Positions 1-13,400 of a DNA stretch of 64,000 bases are shown here, in pieces. Within the stretch, counting starts at the first letter, position 1. Each line of letters begins with the position of its first letter. The notes under the pieces are model-generated. The model did no database searches. It saw only the letters and a program-made list of their open reading frames with translations, and was not told the origin of the DNA. Origin of the DNA: Arcuatula senhousia (Eukaryota; Mollusca; Bivalvia; Mytilida; Mytilidae); NCBI GenBank assembly GCA_963971305.1, contig OZ020303.1, positions 43,760,106-43,824,105 of the forward strand. The letters run 5' to 3'. Made by a program: the position numbers and the translations under genes.

Positions 1-1287
1 CAAACCACCATGGTCTTTTGTTTCAAAGAAGATAAATTTTACACCGACCAATGAAAATATCGGATATAGTCGACTGAAAAACAACTCTAGCCCTGTCTTC
101 TGAATTCCAATCGGTTCCACGTGTCAAAATACCCGGCGCTTGATTGGTTGAAACAGATATAAGGAAAGCAGACTCACAGGCGTTTGAATTGGTGCGCCAT
201 TTACTTTATGAGGTGAACTTTGAGGTCTTTGTTTAACCTCCTGTGAACTGGACCCAGAACCCATGTTTTATGTCCTCGTGTAACTTTTCATTCCATGGTA
301 ACTATTTCATCTGAAAATAGAAAAGATAAAAATCTATATCAACATGCAAAGAAATCAAACTTATTTTACAATGCATCAATGCAGAATCTTTAAAATTTAT
401 GTAGTATAAGCATAAATAATAAAAAAAGAAATAAGGTATAAATCGTAAGTACATACTCAACACGGCATTTGTAATACAGTGGTAAACAGCCAGGAGAAGC
501 AAGTCTGGAATTGGAATAGTGGTCGGATCGAAGTTAAAGTCCTCGATCTGCCATTCTTTAAGTGTTTTTCTGACTTTTTTTTACGAAGACCAGCATTGAC
601 CGCTAGCCAACTGAAGACAAGAAGCCTTTGCACACTCACAAAACCATACAAGTTTTATGATACATTGTATGGTACATTGAAATTTAATGAACAACATTGC
701 AAATGACAAGATATTGTTTCGTCAAATAAGTCCCATCATTAAAATTGTAGTACCAGAGAATGAGAATCCGAACTATACAATGAGTCCGACTTCGTTACTG
801 ACTCTAATCAATGGTTTTATTCAATTAACCGAGAAAAAAACACCATGAATTGTTTTAAAATATTAAAACCAAGCTGCAATATTGAACTGTACGGACTTTT
901 TAAGAGATATTTATTTTCTATTTCCAAACAAAACTTAATTGTGGCTTTTAAAATGCAATCAATATCAGTATTTACTTTAAAGCAATGCCACATTGTATTG
1001 TATAAATGGGATTTTGAGGTGACGTAATAGAAAATCTAGAATTATCAGATTTGGTCTACAGAGATATTTATTACATAAATTATTATAAAAATGCTCCATT
1101 GTTAATGAAAACTTCATCTTGATGCCTATTTTTAACAATAGTATAGAATATTCAATATTGAATTACTACATTTCAAATATACAAATATCAACATAATGTT
1201 TTCAATATATAATATGCTCAATATACTCGAAATTATACTCAAATTAGGCAGATTTCATCCGTTTGAAATTTGCTTCTATTTTTTCAG
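1..1287. other. Intergenic, no gene recognised
   Basis: The first ~300 bases are less AT-rich than what follows, and the rest is AT-rich with only short frames that look like chance. No exon with a recognisable protein family and no RNA gene was seen on either strand. Confidence 0.5.
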
Positions 1288-1441
1288 AGGCGGATCCAGA
1301 GATTCTGAAAAGAGGGGGCCCACTGACTGGCCTAAGAGGGGGCCCGCTTTGATCACGCTTCAATGATTTCCTATATATTCAACCAAATTTTTCCGCCAAA
1401 AGGGGGGGCCCGGGCCCCCCAGGGCCCCCCTGGATCCGCCT
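1288..1441. mobile_element. Short inverted-repeat element (MITE), GGCGGATCCAG family
   Basis: The ends are inverted copies of each other: AGGCGGATCCAG at the left and CTGGATCCGCCT at the right. The interior has G-rich and C-rich blocks (GGGGGCCC) that can also pair. At ~154 bp with no coding capacity it fits a non-autonomous DNA element. A related copy is at 8184-8338 and a weaker one at 51245-51366. The superfamily is not assigned. Confidence 0.7.
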
Positions 1442-1716
1442 ATGTTTTTATCATTGACCGTAGGTGCACATAACGGTTGCTTTAGTTCATTGTTATAGAT
1501 AAGTATTATATCAGGAAATCAAGTGTTTTAAAAGAAGCCTTATTTGTAATTAACAATATAAGATACAAATAAATAGATTTACATTTATAATACATATGAA
1601 TGGCCTTATAAAATATTTTGTCTATTTTTTGTTTGTTTGCTTTTTTACCGTATGATTTATATTGAATTATCTTTGATACACGAGTGCACGAATACCTGAC
1701 AAGTCAATCTAATTAA

Positions 1717-2215
1717 ACAAAGTGAGTGAGTGAGTAAGTTGGTTAACGCCCGTGCAACACTATATAGGTTATTTACAGGCGATGAAAATGAAAAGGATGA
1801 TAAAATGAACATGAAATGATGATGATAAATGAAATATGGGGATGAGGTGGGAAACAAAGGACCGGTAAATTTTGAAGAACCACAGGAAAAGGGGAGAGGT
1901 GGGTAAGGGCGAAAAATTTAGCCTATGTGGTGCACTATTTGGCGGTCCACAAAGGGGTCTTTTACGTGCATGAAGCGTGGCACTCTTCACACACGTTGGT
2001 CCACTATGGTCGGCGTTCATGGTTTCCGCATTATAGACCTGACAACCCCGCGGACGAGGGCTACCCTATTCAGCCACCTAGAGTACCTTGGTCGCTCTGT
2101 GGGCTGAGCACTGACCCGACGTCAGAATCCCAAGACCCTTAGTCGCCTCTTACGACAAGCTAGGCTCTGCTGCGGGCCTATTCGCCACCCGGGCCCCGCA
2201 CGGGACTAATTAAAC
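1717..2215. repeat. Interspersed repeat, GTGAGTGAGT / CGTCAGAATC family
   Basis: Begins with a short GTGA microsatellite and contains AAAATGAACATGAAATGATG, then a GC-richer part with GTCAGAATCCCAAGACCCTT and CGCCTCTTACGAC. Related pieces occur in the opposite orientation at 3489-3765 (GAGGCGACTAATGGTC) and partly at 20020-20490. The small frames inside (for example 1925-2142) are repeat-derived. The class (SINE or other) is not determined. Confidence 0.6.
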
Positions 2216-3488
2216 AGAAAACAATGCATAAAAGTGCACTTTATAAAATATGCGAAAGTTTCTGAGTAGACAAAACGTGCAATTTATCGTATAAATACGT
2301 GGTTGAGACGTCTCTGAAGAGTATTTGAATGGACAAACAGTGAAACTTGCAATGCCTTATGTATGATCAATTACTGCACTTAATCACATCTTATGGGTCG
2401 TCAATGAACAAATCGTGCGATTATTGACAACTACTGGGATAGATGGCCTCTGAAGGGTGTTGATTTGAAATGCTCGTCTGAAAAATGATCATAGATTACG
2501 AAGAACTTGAAAATGCATACGGATGCATACTATGAACTTAAACCTTAGCTGGATGTACAAGCTGCAGGTAATATGCTGCAATCTCATCAATAATATCAAA
2601 CCCATTTGAAAGTGACCAAATTATAAGACAAGAACAAGAAACCTCCTGGCTTTGACCAAATTACCAACTGGACACAATACAAACACCAATTAATCTATGA
2701 CCTGTGAAGGGGGCTGAAACCCAAGCATTGCTGTATCAAATGCAAGCATCGTTTGGAGCTGAATGTATATATTAGATCGAAAGGAATGTATGCAAATCTG
2801 ATACAACGATAAATTTGGCCGGGTCAGACATACATATCAGGGCGGACGGGCGGTTTACTCCAGGGATATCTGGTTCATCGGCAGTAGCTTGGGCTTAAGA
2901 GTCAAATGCAAACTTTTCAATAACATGTATATATCTTCATAAATTTTTAATTCTTACTTATTCGTCTATGAATACAAACATTTTATTTAAATATTTATAA
3001 ATAATATTGGAGACAATATTTAGCAAACACTTACAGACGTCACAATGCCCTTCGTGGTATTTTTTCTTCTCCGTGCGATGAATTATAAATGAAGTTTATT
3101 TTGCTGCTAAGTAAATATTTATTGATCAAGCTCTTGTGTTTCAACATTATATACTATAGATATCACCATTATTATATATTATTCATTTTTTATAATTCAT
3201 AGATCAAAATGTATAACAAACGCTTTTAACGCAGTGCTACTAAAAGTATTCAAAAACATAAAAGTGAATACTAAATACGTCAGCTAGCAATACTTGTTTG
3301 CCCTTGGAACTTTAAATAATCATGCTTAATGCAAGTTCCCATTTGTCTGTAAGGTACATTGTACCAAGGTTGATCCGGTCATGCATACCAAAACATAGAA
3401 GTTGTGGAGAGTGTGTTAAATTTGACTTGTGTCCCTAATAAGGATTTATGTCAGCACATAAATAATTCAGCTTTTTTTACCAGTAGTG
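2216..3488. other. Intergenic, nothing recognised
   Basis: AT-rich, without an exon-like frame, inverted-repeat boundary or tandem array that I could support. Confidence 0.4.
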
Positions 3489-3765
3489 TTCACCCCTGCC
3501 CAACCCGGTCGGAGAACGAGCCGTCAGCAGATATCTGATTGTCATAAGAGGCGACTAATGGTCTTGAGATTCTGACGGCGGGTTAGTTCTCAATCCAAAG
3601 ATTGATTAAAGTGATGACCCTAGGTGGGTTGTTAAGGTAGCCTTCGTGTGCAGGGGTTATCATGTCAAAATGCAGAAATCATGACTACTGACCATAGTAA
3701 GCTCGAGCGTGCGGAGAGTGCGAAGCTGAATGTATGGAAAGATCGCTTTGTGGCGCCAAATGAGT
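3489..3765. repeat. Second copy of the 1717-2215 repeat family, inverted and shorter
   Basis: Shares the GAGGCGACTAA, CTTGAGATTCTGACG and CATAGT segments, in reverse orientation relative to 1717-2215. Diverged, with no coding potential. Confidence 0.5.
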
Positions 3766-4412
3766 TCATCATCTAAATATAACCTTTATTTTGTTGCTAG
3801 GGTATAAAACATCAACTAACTCGTCCAATATTGTAAATGAATACTTTTTTAAAACAAACTTATAGGAATACCGAGTGCATTCTACCTTTCGAATAATAAT
3901 TGGTTTTCCCTTCCACCCCCAAAGTTGGGTTTTCATCCGGTTGGTTAATTTGTTGCGAAAAAAGATTTTTAAAATTAAATTATAATTGAAAGGAAGAACT
4001 TATCCGTGAAATAAAAATTTGTAAATGTTTTGCAATTCTATTGTGATTAAAATTGGAGGTGAATCCTTTTTAATCATACATGTATAACAAAAGCTTTTTA
4101 AAATATTTCGATTGAGATGGGTTTCTACGAAGCAAAGTGCTTATAAACTCATTGGAGTATTAAATATACTTCAATAGTAGCTCCTTACAAAAAGTTTCAA
4201 AAATAACAAATAACTCTTTTATAAAGTCTACGGTTATATTCCTTGAAGATACATAGGTGAAATAACCATTAATCCACAGCGAGCGAAGTCAGAAAATGGA
4301 GCGAGCAAAATAACTTTGAATTAATTGCACTAACTTATAGAGTTCTCTTCCAATATAGCTGACCTTCCTATTACCGGTAATTTAAGTAAAACATATAATG
4401 TGTGAAACAAAC

Positions 4413-4672
4413 AGATCTTAGGTCCCCCGCCCGTTGAGTGGGTAATATCTATGTCAGCTCGTTAAACAGGAAGAAGATGAGCGACAGATCTGAAAACGCG
4501 TCCCACCATATGGGACCCCTACCTGAAGCTGAATACCAATAATCGAAAGCCTATGATAAATAGATGCTGAGAAAACTGTTACGAAAAAAAGTGTGACGGA
4601 CGGACGCACGCACGGACGGACGGAGAGACACACGGTATTTCTAAGTTCCCGCTCCGCGTTGCGGCGGGGGAA
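4413..4672 (-). repeat. Pearl-like repeat unit (R1 family)
   Basis: Read on the minus strand it starts with a GC-rich hairpin (CCCGCCGCAACGCGGAGCGGG), then a CCGT/GCGT microsatellite, then a core with GTAACAGTTTTCTCAGCA and CTGTCGCTCAT...CTTCCTGTTTAA. The same core recurs at 8920-9060, 10541-10735, 27255-27470, 46700-47806 (interrupted) and 57040-58106. Hairpin, tetranucleotide microsatellite and core are the layout known for bivalve pearl elements. Confidence 0.55.
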
Positions 4673-4913
4673 AATAAAATTGGAAACAAGTACAAGATAC
4701 TTATGAAATCATCTCCTGGTATCAATGAGATACATGTACAATAATAACTATTATGAACAACCCCTATAGTATCCATATACGTTAAAAAGCATAAAACTCA
4801 AATACACATCAAAACTGCCCTATATTCTTTCTCCATGTACATATGTATTAGACATATTTAGATGCATATTGTTTCCAAACAGTTCCAAAAGTTCCTCACC
4901 GAGCTTAGATGAG

Positions 4914-5094
4914 GAAGTGATAAAATGAACATGAAATGATGGTGAAGTGATAAAATGAACACGAGATGATGAAGTGATAAAATGAACATGAAATGATGTT
5001 GAAGTGATAAAATGAACACGAGATGATGAAGTGATAAAATGAACACGAGATGATGAAGTGATAAAATGAACATAAAATGATGATGAAGTTCGAA
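4914..5094. repeat. Minisatellite, six copies, 27/30-base period
   Basis: GAAGTGATAAAATGAACA starts at 4914, 4944, 4971, 5001, 5028 and 5055, so the units are 30, 27, 30, 27 and 27 bases. The unit resembles the AAAATGAACATGAAATGATG motif in the interspersed repeat at 1717-2215, so the array was probably expanded from that element. Because the periods are multiples of three, long minus-strand frames (4858-5117) exist here; I treat them as artefacts. Confidence 0.85.
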
Positions 5095-5099
5095 GTGGT

Positions 5100-7980
5100 G
5101 TGACATGACAATGCCAATAAGGGTTACGATATTTTGTTTGGATTATTAATTATTCAATATACAATTATATAAATCAATCAACCAATTAATCAATTATAAA
5201 GAGGTCTTCCAATATTTTTTTAAAAACCTACACAATGCATGGTATTGATACGTTATATTGCAGTGACTTCCTGACGATTTCTGATATTTGTACTACTTTA
5301 AAAACCAAATTAGTTAAACACTTTCTTTTCGTGAAAAAGAAGCTCAAATAAACTGCGATAAAAAAGATACAACTGACCACCATTTTAAAAGTGTTACAGA
5401 GGAAAACAAAATAATAAATAGATAATAAATAATGATATAACTTTACCTAAAACGATTATATTTCCTTATTTCTGTTGTTCTCCTAGTAATTTATTGATTC
5501 GTAAATCTACCCATACACAAAACACCACATACCCTTCCAAACAATAAAATAAATTGGACCTGCTGGAGCGAATAAACTAATTCTTCATACAGGTACGCAC
5601 CCGGTCCTTTTAAACACGATTTTTATCCAACCATTGAAGTTTACCTATATTGTTGTCAAAACTGAACTTTATCGAATGTTTTTCCAATTCACTTCATAGC
5701 TAGGAAGGCATCCAAGAGAAAAATATTTAAATTTGTTTGTATTTCAGATATACTTTTGACATATGGACATGTAAAGACTAAAGATATGAAGGCATGAAAA
5801 TGGGTTGTTCTTGTACTTCACCGCATGTAGCTTAGTCAACCCGGAAGATTAGGGGTTTACCATTGTTTTAACTACCATTTAAAGTTTTTAATTGAACCAA
5901 GATGCATTTTGTGGAAAGATATTGTCAGTTATTAAATAGAATATAGGTTAAATTTGGTCCTTTAAAAAGCTTTTGGACTACTTCCATTCATTTCTTGGAA
6001 AGCGAAAATGCTCACTCTTAAAAACATACAATTCAGATAGTTTCTATAACCAACAAAAATTCGGTGCATTTTTAGCGGATTTCAAAAGATTAGAAGATAT
6101 TGTCCTACATTAAAAGAAAATCAGAATGTTTACAACAGAGAAAACCCATGTAAATGCTTAAAATAACGGATTTGCTAAATAAGTAACCAAAGTGACATGA
6201 ACTTAAGCAATACTAGATTAACATGTACACGATCGTTCTAATATTTTGTCTATATGAAGTATTTGATCAAAAAGATATGTTCTAGAATTCAATTAAATAA
6301 CGGATTATAACAAATCCCTTCGCTTGTACAACCTTTCAATTAAAAAGACTAATCTTAGGATTTAGCTTTTAAAAAATCAAAGCTTAGATAGTCGAACAAC
6401 GTCATGTATAGATTAACGTTCAAAGACCTTATGATTCCATGTAATCAAAGGGTATCTAGGTTTATTAATTTTGATGGAAACTGGGAAATCTATCTATAAG
6501 TCCGGACAACCTCGCATGTGGGCAACGTAAATACGGTCATATGGGTTCGAAACAAAAGACAACGACTTCATTAACATGTCCGTGGGAGACGCGTTTCTAA
6601 CAATGAGGGGCTCGACTAACCCTATAACTTCTTGTTACATGCTACAAGTCCTTTCCTTTTATAAGTATAACCCTTTTATCTATTTCTTAGCCACTTTTAA
6701 GACAATTGCTCAAATTGATACAAATTTACTGATTGCTGTGGAAGAAATTACTGTAGCGATTAATCAAAATCAGTAATATGCTATAAAATAGAATATGTAT
6801 AATGCAGATAGACTTGTAGCAAATCTAATGTTCATGTGTCATTGTCAACAATGCACATGAACGGTTTTGTCTTTCTTTCTAAGTTAGTCTCAATGCCCTT
6901 TCCAAGTACAACCCTTATGCATTTGTATTGTACCTTCGAAATCGGTCGCATGGTACCCTATCATCCGATTGAGATGCATTCATCTCGGACATTAACTTGT
7001 AGTTGTCATTTCATTTTACAAGCATGTACAATGTACGCCTTGTTGAAAGTTGTCCTGTCGGGACAAGGTAGTATTCAAAATTGAACAATCAATCAAGCCA
7101 AATTTCATATAAAACAAGATGAAGTGGTTAAAAGTCGGAATCACATTTTGATATCTTAAGATTTGTTGGTGGTTTTGCCACACGCGAAGTCAACTTTCTT
7201 TGATTTGTGACTTTAATATCAAAGTGTTTAAATGGATGCATATGTGTTTTTAAAATGATCATGAATGTTTATATATTGCTTTTTTTTAAGAAAATTGTTT
7301 TAAACAAACGTCTACTATACCTGTTTAGTTTTACGTGATTTAAAATAATTTGTTTCCAAAAACAAAATTATTAAAGTTAACACGAAATGGTTTCATCATA
7401 CAATTTACTATAGTATATAAGTTAAAATAGTTAAAAAAAAATAACGTGTCACGCAAATTTTGTTATGAATAATTGTAATATTTGTAGATAAATTATTTCA
7501 ATGGCTTACAGAAAATGTTACAATATTATATCCTTTGGGAGGCTATAGCTAATTGTTATTTGGATTTTCATTTTTTTCGACGGTCTAAAAATACGGTAAA
7601 TTAAATAGGACTAGGTACTTGTGTACTTACCTTAACTCTATAAATCCCAATGTATGAATATTTTCAGATTTGTGGTAATTTTTGTAATATTGATTAAGCT
7701 ATTATCGCCGTGTCAGGACAAGTATGTACAATGTCACGTGGCTAATTCAAAAGGATTTAAATTAATTCATTTATGGGCCTATTGTTGTTTGCAAATCATA
7801 AAATATACATTTAACCTTAATTGGTTTTATCTATAATTAAATAAGGGGTGTAAAATGTTATATTAGCATTTTTAAATAGAAATTGAAAGTATGATTTTAT
7901 TTTAAATTATTATAAACAATGTGATGCGACTGAAGCAACTCAAAATACCATGATTTTCTTTCATGATATTTTACACATAT
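5100..7980. other. Intergenic, AT-rich, nothing recognised
   Basis: Contains frames of up to ~80 codons (6576-6776, 6836-7084, 7654-7836), none with a recognisable domain or flanking splice signals in a consistent gene model. Confidence 0.4.
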
Positions 7981-7984
7981 CCTC

Positions 7985-8160
7985 TGTTTATGATAATTTG
8001 AACCAATAAATGTAGTTTTTCCCTCACCGATTGGCTTTGTGTCCACATTTTCTTCACTTCATCATCTTTTCGTGTTCATTTGGTCATCCCTCTGATTTAG
8101 CCGAATTGGTGCTGCATGGGAGTAAAGCAATAACGAACTAAGCAGAGGTTATATAGGCAG
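7985..8160. repeat. Fragment of an interspersed repeat
   Basis: The segment around 8025-8145 (CTCACCGATTGGCTTTGTGT, then CTTCACTTCATCATC and GGGAGTAAAGCAATA) recurs at 20375-20440 (CCCGATTGGCCTTGTGTCC, CCACTTCATCATC), and its GGGAGTAAAGCAATA end recurs at 24300-24340. Confidence 0.5.
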
Positions 8161-8183
8161 GACTTCCATGCATAGTCATACCA

Positions 8184-8338
8184 GTGGCGGATTCAGAAGT
8201 GGGCGGAAGTAATTGAGAATTTTTTTTTTTTTTTTCTGTATAAAATTGACCAAGCAGCTTCAAATTTTCATCAAAATCTGACATTTTTAGCAATTACGCC
8301 CCCCCCCCCCCTTTTCACGGACGTCTGGGTCCGCCCCT
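8184..8338. mobile_element. MITE, diverged copy of the 1288-1441 family
   Basis: The left end GTGGCGGATTCAG and right end CTGGGTCCGCCCC are inverted to each other and match the ends of the 1288-1441 element. The interior has T-tract and C-tract homopolymers. No coding capacity. Confidence 0.6.
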
Positions 8339-8909
8339 GCATACTGACTGAGGGCACTTTCCCAAGGTTTCGGACTGACGGATATGGTCAGACATGTTCT
8401 TTTATATAACTCTCACATATTTAGACGTAGGCTTAAGCAAGGTTAAAACTAAAGTTACGTATACATACACACTTTTGATTTATTTTGATGCCACGATAAT
8501 TGGTTTTGTAATTTTAAAAAATATTTGCTCAATTACTTTAAAACTGAAAAATAATATTTAAACATACACTTTTAAATTTATGCAAACAATCTCATATACC
8601 TATATCCTTTACCAAACAACCAAAAACTGTTTTCGAAAACAACATAGTTTGTTCTGAACTTATATTAATTAAAGGCTCCTCGAAGGAAAATAATGATTTT
8701 CATTTTGACTAAGAACTTAATTAGCCAGACGAAGCCATGTTCGCGCGTAGTATTGAGTATCGTCATTATAAAACAGACGGACATGATAAATGTATCTTCT
8801 CATCTTACATGTTTATTCATACCAACATGAAGAAACAAAACAGTAAAAAAAAAGCAAAAAAAAAAACAAAAAAAAACCAAGAACGGAATTCTACCCCCAC
8901 CCCCAGTCG

Positions 8910-9060
8910 AGCAAAAATTCTTTTAAGTCGGCTCGTCAAACAGGAAGTAGGTAAACGACAAACCTGAAAACGCATCCCACCACAAGAGACGCACGAACAA
9001 AAGTTCGTATGCACAGAGAGATATCCGGCATTTCTATATTTGGTGCCCCTTGAGCAATTA
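8910..9060 (-). repeat. R1-family repeat fragment
   Basis: GCTCGTCAAACAGGAAGTAGG and CGACAAACCTGAAAACGCATC match the core of the unit at 4413-4672 in the same orientation. Truncated. Confidence 0.5.
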
Positions 9061-9715
9061 CAGGAACATTTATATATACATGTAGCGTTGAATCATGTTA
9101 AATTCAATAAATATAAACGCCTTTCAAATTTATATGTATAAAAATCGAAGTTTTAAAACAGTCATTTGGAATGATAATGCTTCATTGGTTTACTTGTCAA
9201 TGATCCAAGAAGGATTAAAAATTCTAGATAAACCTGGCAACCATTTGAAGGTGTGTTATTTTTTTTTTGGAAATTATTGGAATTGAGCTGGGTTTCTTTT
9301 ACATGCATTTTTATATTGTTTTATTTGTAATCTTATGTTCATTGTTCAATAAATTTTATTATTAAACCAATATCGTTTTTATTGTCTGCATAAGTATATT
9401 TTTCGCGGCACTTCAAGTTATAGTTTACACTAAGTCAAGTATCGAAGATAACGTTTATTTAGTTTTTGATAATCCTAAGTATATCTAAACTCTACTAATC
9501 TGGGAAAGATATAGTCTTCATATTTTCTTTCCTGTCATTTCTATTGCCAGACTGGTTTTCATTGATCCCGACAAGAAAAAATGCATTGTTATTAAAAGTT
9601 CCCTTTGTCCCAATCTGACAAGTGAAATGATTTTACAGGAACTGCTTACTATATTACTTTTTTTCTGGTCAAAAATACTTTTAAGCTTCCCATCTTCTAT
9701 AATGGTTTCTTGGAT

Positions 9716-10305
9716 ATTCAAAATACAATACCAAAACGAAAAAAAAACCGGTTAATTTGGTAATGCTGTATATCGATATTCAAGGAGTAACCTCTTATCA
9801 GCAGCATTTGATTCAAAACATTGGAAGGTCAAAAACCAAAAGTATTGAATGAAAAGTACTCAAAGCCAAAAGGTTAGAACAGGAAAACAGAATCCAGCAG
9901 GATATCGACCATGTTCTATACAAGGAAAGAAACCTGGTGTTTTTAACAATTTAGAATTTAACAATCAGAAATTCCAGTAACAAAAAATATTAGAACTTTC
10001 ATGACTTTAATGGTAAATTCGTGTCAGACAAGTCTGGCGACCAGGCTTGTGATTACCCTCGGGGACCTCTGGTCCACCAACAGTGGTTATCGACCCAGTG
10101 ATTTTAAAATACAATACCAAAACGGGTGAAAAACGGTTAATTTGGTTATGATGTATATCCAAACTTCAAGGAGTAACGTCTCACCAGCAGCATTTAAATC
10201 AAAACATTGGAAGGTCAAAAAAACAAAAGTATTGAATGAAAAGTACTCAAGGCCAAAATGTTTGAACAGGAAAGCCAAATCCAGCACCGAGGATATCGAC
10301 CATGT
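9716..10305. repeat. Direct repeat pair, ~200 bp each, offset ~386 bp
   Basis: 9716-9914 and 10105-10301 are near copies. Both contain AATACAATACCAAAACG, GGTTAATTTGG, CAAGGAGTAAC, CAAAACATTGGAAGGTCAAA, GTATTGAATGAAAAGTACTC and GATATCGACCATGT. The second copy keeps an open plus-strand frame (10142-10480, 112 codons, lysine-rich, no family recognised). The duplicated segment looks like decayed coding sequence of an unidentified element. Confidence 0.7.
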
Positions 10306-10540
10306 GCAAATTTACCTTTCAAATAATCACCTATTTCTGGCTAAACGTTCATGGACAGAATACCTTAACATACAAGAAGCAAAGGGAGAAATTCTAATTA
10401 GGTATTCAAATATCGTACTTCTGAAGAAGTCTCAGAACAAACCAGTAGATATAAAAGACAAGTTGGAAAATCGCGACTAAAGTACATGTTTGAAATCTTC
10501 CTTCGGAATTCGCGGAGTGAATAATCTGGGTTAAAAATGG

Positions 10541-10735
10541 TGCATGTCATGCGGCGGGCGGGCAGTAATTTTTTTTTTTGTAACGGTTTTCTCAGCAACT
10601 TCTTATCACAGCCTCTTGATATTGAGTATGCAGCATCGATATCAGCAGCGGATCCCCATTCCGATGGATTTGATTTCAGGTCTGTCGCTCACCTACTTCC
10701 CGTTTAGCAAAATCTGGCCTTTTTACTTCAACGGA
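10541..10735 (+). repeat. R1-family repeat unit
   Basis: Contains GCGGGCGGGCAG, a T-tract, GTAACGGTTTTCTCAGCAAC, TATTGAGTATGCAGCATC and TTCAGGTCTGTCGCTCAC, matching the other R1 copies on the plus strand. Confidence 0.6.
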
Positions 10736-10739
10736 TTTT

Positions 10740-12465
10740 TGTAAAATGATTTTTTTTTCAAAAATGGACCCTTTGATACATTAAGCATTTGGCAGTCGCG
10801 TTGACCACTTTTTAAAGCTATATTTGCTCATGTGGATATTGAAAAAGACGAGTTGTTTTCCGGCTTAATTCGCCACCTATCAAGTCTGTAGCCACAAATT
10901 TCGCAATATCTCGATTCACACGCAAAGAAACAGGCACAATGGTGAATTATCGATAAAAAAATCTCGATGTAGCATTTAATGTTTCCTTAACTGCTTTATT
11001 ACCTTTGAAACTTAAGCTTTATTGTTCATTTTCCAATGTTAATCAATAAACTTGGAATGGAGTTTGTTAATGAATGCTCCAATAAATTAATGACATCATA
11101 TAGAAGCCCATTCAAAGTAAGATATCAAACATGAGTAAATGAGGCTCTTGGCGAAGAAACTCTCACTTTGGCAGCTAACTGCGCTGGTAAATACTATTAA
11201 TATAAACTTTAAGGGCCTGATACAAGACATTAAGGAACTAGAAATTGACGAAGAGCATCTGCCATCATAAAAAATAGGTCAACATCAGATGGTTAGCACA
11301 TACTCCATCTCTATGCCAAATATGGAACAAAATTTGACTTGTGTCAGGCAGGCCTGAGGACATGGTTTGGACGGTTCCAGCAATTAACCTGACTGAAAGG
11401 AGATGTGTGGGTTCCACTCACAGTCAATGAAGACGAAAGGGGGATGTTCCTGATAATACACACGAAAGTGGAGATTATTATCAAAGGAAAGGGAGTTCCA
11501 ACCCCTTCTATAGAAAACACTCAGTCTAGAATTGTAGCAATCTTCCCAGTTAGGATTTATGCTCATAATAAAAACGAACACAATATTAATTTATGACCTG
11601 AAATTAAGTTTTATGTTGGGTCAACCAAGTAATGAAATTTACATGCATTGAGACATTCAGTTTATAATAAAATCATTAGCGTTAAATTACTAAACTGCTG
11701 TTAAATACCTCTATTTGGCGTTTCAAGTCAGATAAGGGATATTGATTTGCACTATATAAACAACTTTCAACAATGGAATCCAGGTTTAACCGTTATACAA
11801 GTTATAAATTTCAATAAACGGAAGGTTTATAAAATTATTATACATCCTTGAGTCGTCTTGTCAAAATTCTTCTAACAGAAGAAAGACAAATGATATTTGA
11901 TATTGGTTATCTGTACATGAACGATACGGGGGTTAGAATCAATTATTCAAAGGGTATGATATAGAAAACAAGCCTTACCTGAAAGCGATAAGCCTTCGAA
12001 ATGATCCAGTAGTATTGAAAAATTGAGGAAAAAACACAACCATTTATTGAGTTTTAAAGTGTTAGTAAATAGTGTTGGTACTTTGATCTAAAATTAAAAT
12101 CCTATTTGAATTCACATCACAGTACCAGTTAAAAGCTTCTCTCCATGTGATTTGACCAACAAGTTACAGGTTAATGGAAATAAAACGTCCTCAATCACAT
12201 GATAAACTTGTTCAATACATTAGAATTAAACCATTATCTTATGTATTACCACTCTATATATTGACGTAAAGTAACTAAGTAATTGAAATATGATTTACCA
12301 TTTCAGCACTAGAGACTCAATGTTAATAATTTATATGATTTTCATTAGAAAGGGGATTTAATAAGAAACAACTAATAAACAAGAGTTAAAAGTACCACTG
12401 AAACTATCAAAGTCCCACAACTAAATTCAAGGACAAACGTCAAAAGATGAGAATTGATGCAACTG
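10740..12465. other. Intergenic with a possible decayed coding fragment at 11385-11596
   Basis: The plus-strand frame ending at 11596 (start at 11405) reads like real protein (WVPLTVNEDERGMFLIIHTK...) and is the least random frame in the left flank. It has no recognisable domain, no clear partner exons, and frameshifts or stops upstream, so I do not call a gene. The rest shows nothing recognisable. Confidence 0.3.
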
Positions 12466-12469
12466 TTAA

Positions 12470-13400
12470 GGTGATCGATACGAAGCAATGGTGTATAAGC
12501 ATACAAAGTTTCATAAACCTAAGACCTATAGTTCCTGAGATATAGACATGTCACAAGACTTTAACATTGCTATTGTATAGTCAAAGTCATTCTTGAATGA
12601 CTAGAAAATGGAAGCAGCTGTGCTTAGCTACTGGAACACATGCATACCAAGTTTCATACACCTAGGACTTTATAGATTCTGAGATATGAACATGATAAAG
12701 GTGTTCATAAATCTTTAACATCGCTTTTGTAATGCATTAAAGATTTCAGTCACTCAACCAGAAGATTGGAATGCAGTTGTGCTTAGCTACTACTGGTGCA
12801 TATGCATAACATGTTTTATCAACATGTGACTTACAGTTCCTGAGATAAGGTTCTAATAAAACTTAAAATTTCTATTATATGAATTGAAAACTGTCAAGGT
12901 CACTTAATCATAAAATGAAGGTTAAGGTCAAAAGATGGAGATGCAACTATGCTTAGCTACTATGGGGGCATATGAATACCAAATTTCATCCACTGAAAAC
13001 TTACCACTGTCAGTAATTAGTGAACCACAAAGCATGGTATCAGTAGTACGACAGGTAAAACACTTCTCTACCATCTCTGTACATGAATTGTTAATTGTCA
13101 ATGTCACTTAAAAATAAAATTTAAGGTAAATAAAGATGCAAGTATGCTAAGCTATTACTGTGGTAAATGCTTAACATGTTTCATTAACCTAAACCTTTTA
13201 GTTCCTATGATATAAAGATGTTCATAAAATCTTAACATTTACTATTACATGTATATGATTTTGAAATTTTCAAAAGAAATCAAAGGTTAAGGTCAAAAGA
13301 TAAAGATGTAACTGTCACTACTACTGGGACATATGCATACTAAGTTTCATCAATCTAGGATTAGTAGATGTGCATGAAGTTAAATTTACCTCAGATAGTA
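12470..13400. repeat. Diverged tandem repeat, about five ~180-210-bp units
   Basis: The phrases GCTTAGCTACTA, CATATGCATACC, AAGTTTCATCAACCTAGGA and GTTCCTGAGATA recur in the same order about five times. Units are well diverged and contain small indels. The layout is like the core repeats of pearl-type elements, but I could not find terminal hairpins. Confidence 0.65.

Noticed and set aside
4858..5117. Repetitive minus-strand frames rich in FILSLHH / SFYHF
   Set aside because: Product of the 27/30-base minisatellite; two overlapping frames are equally open, as expected for a repeat with a multiple-of-three period.
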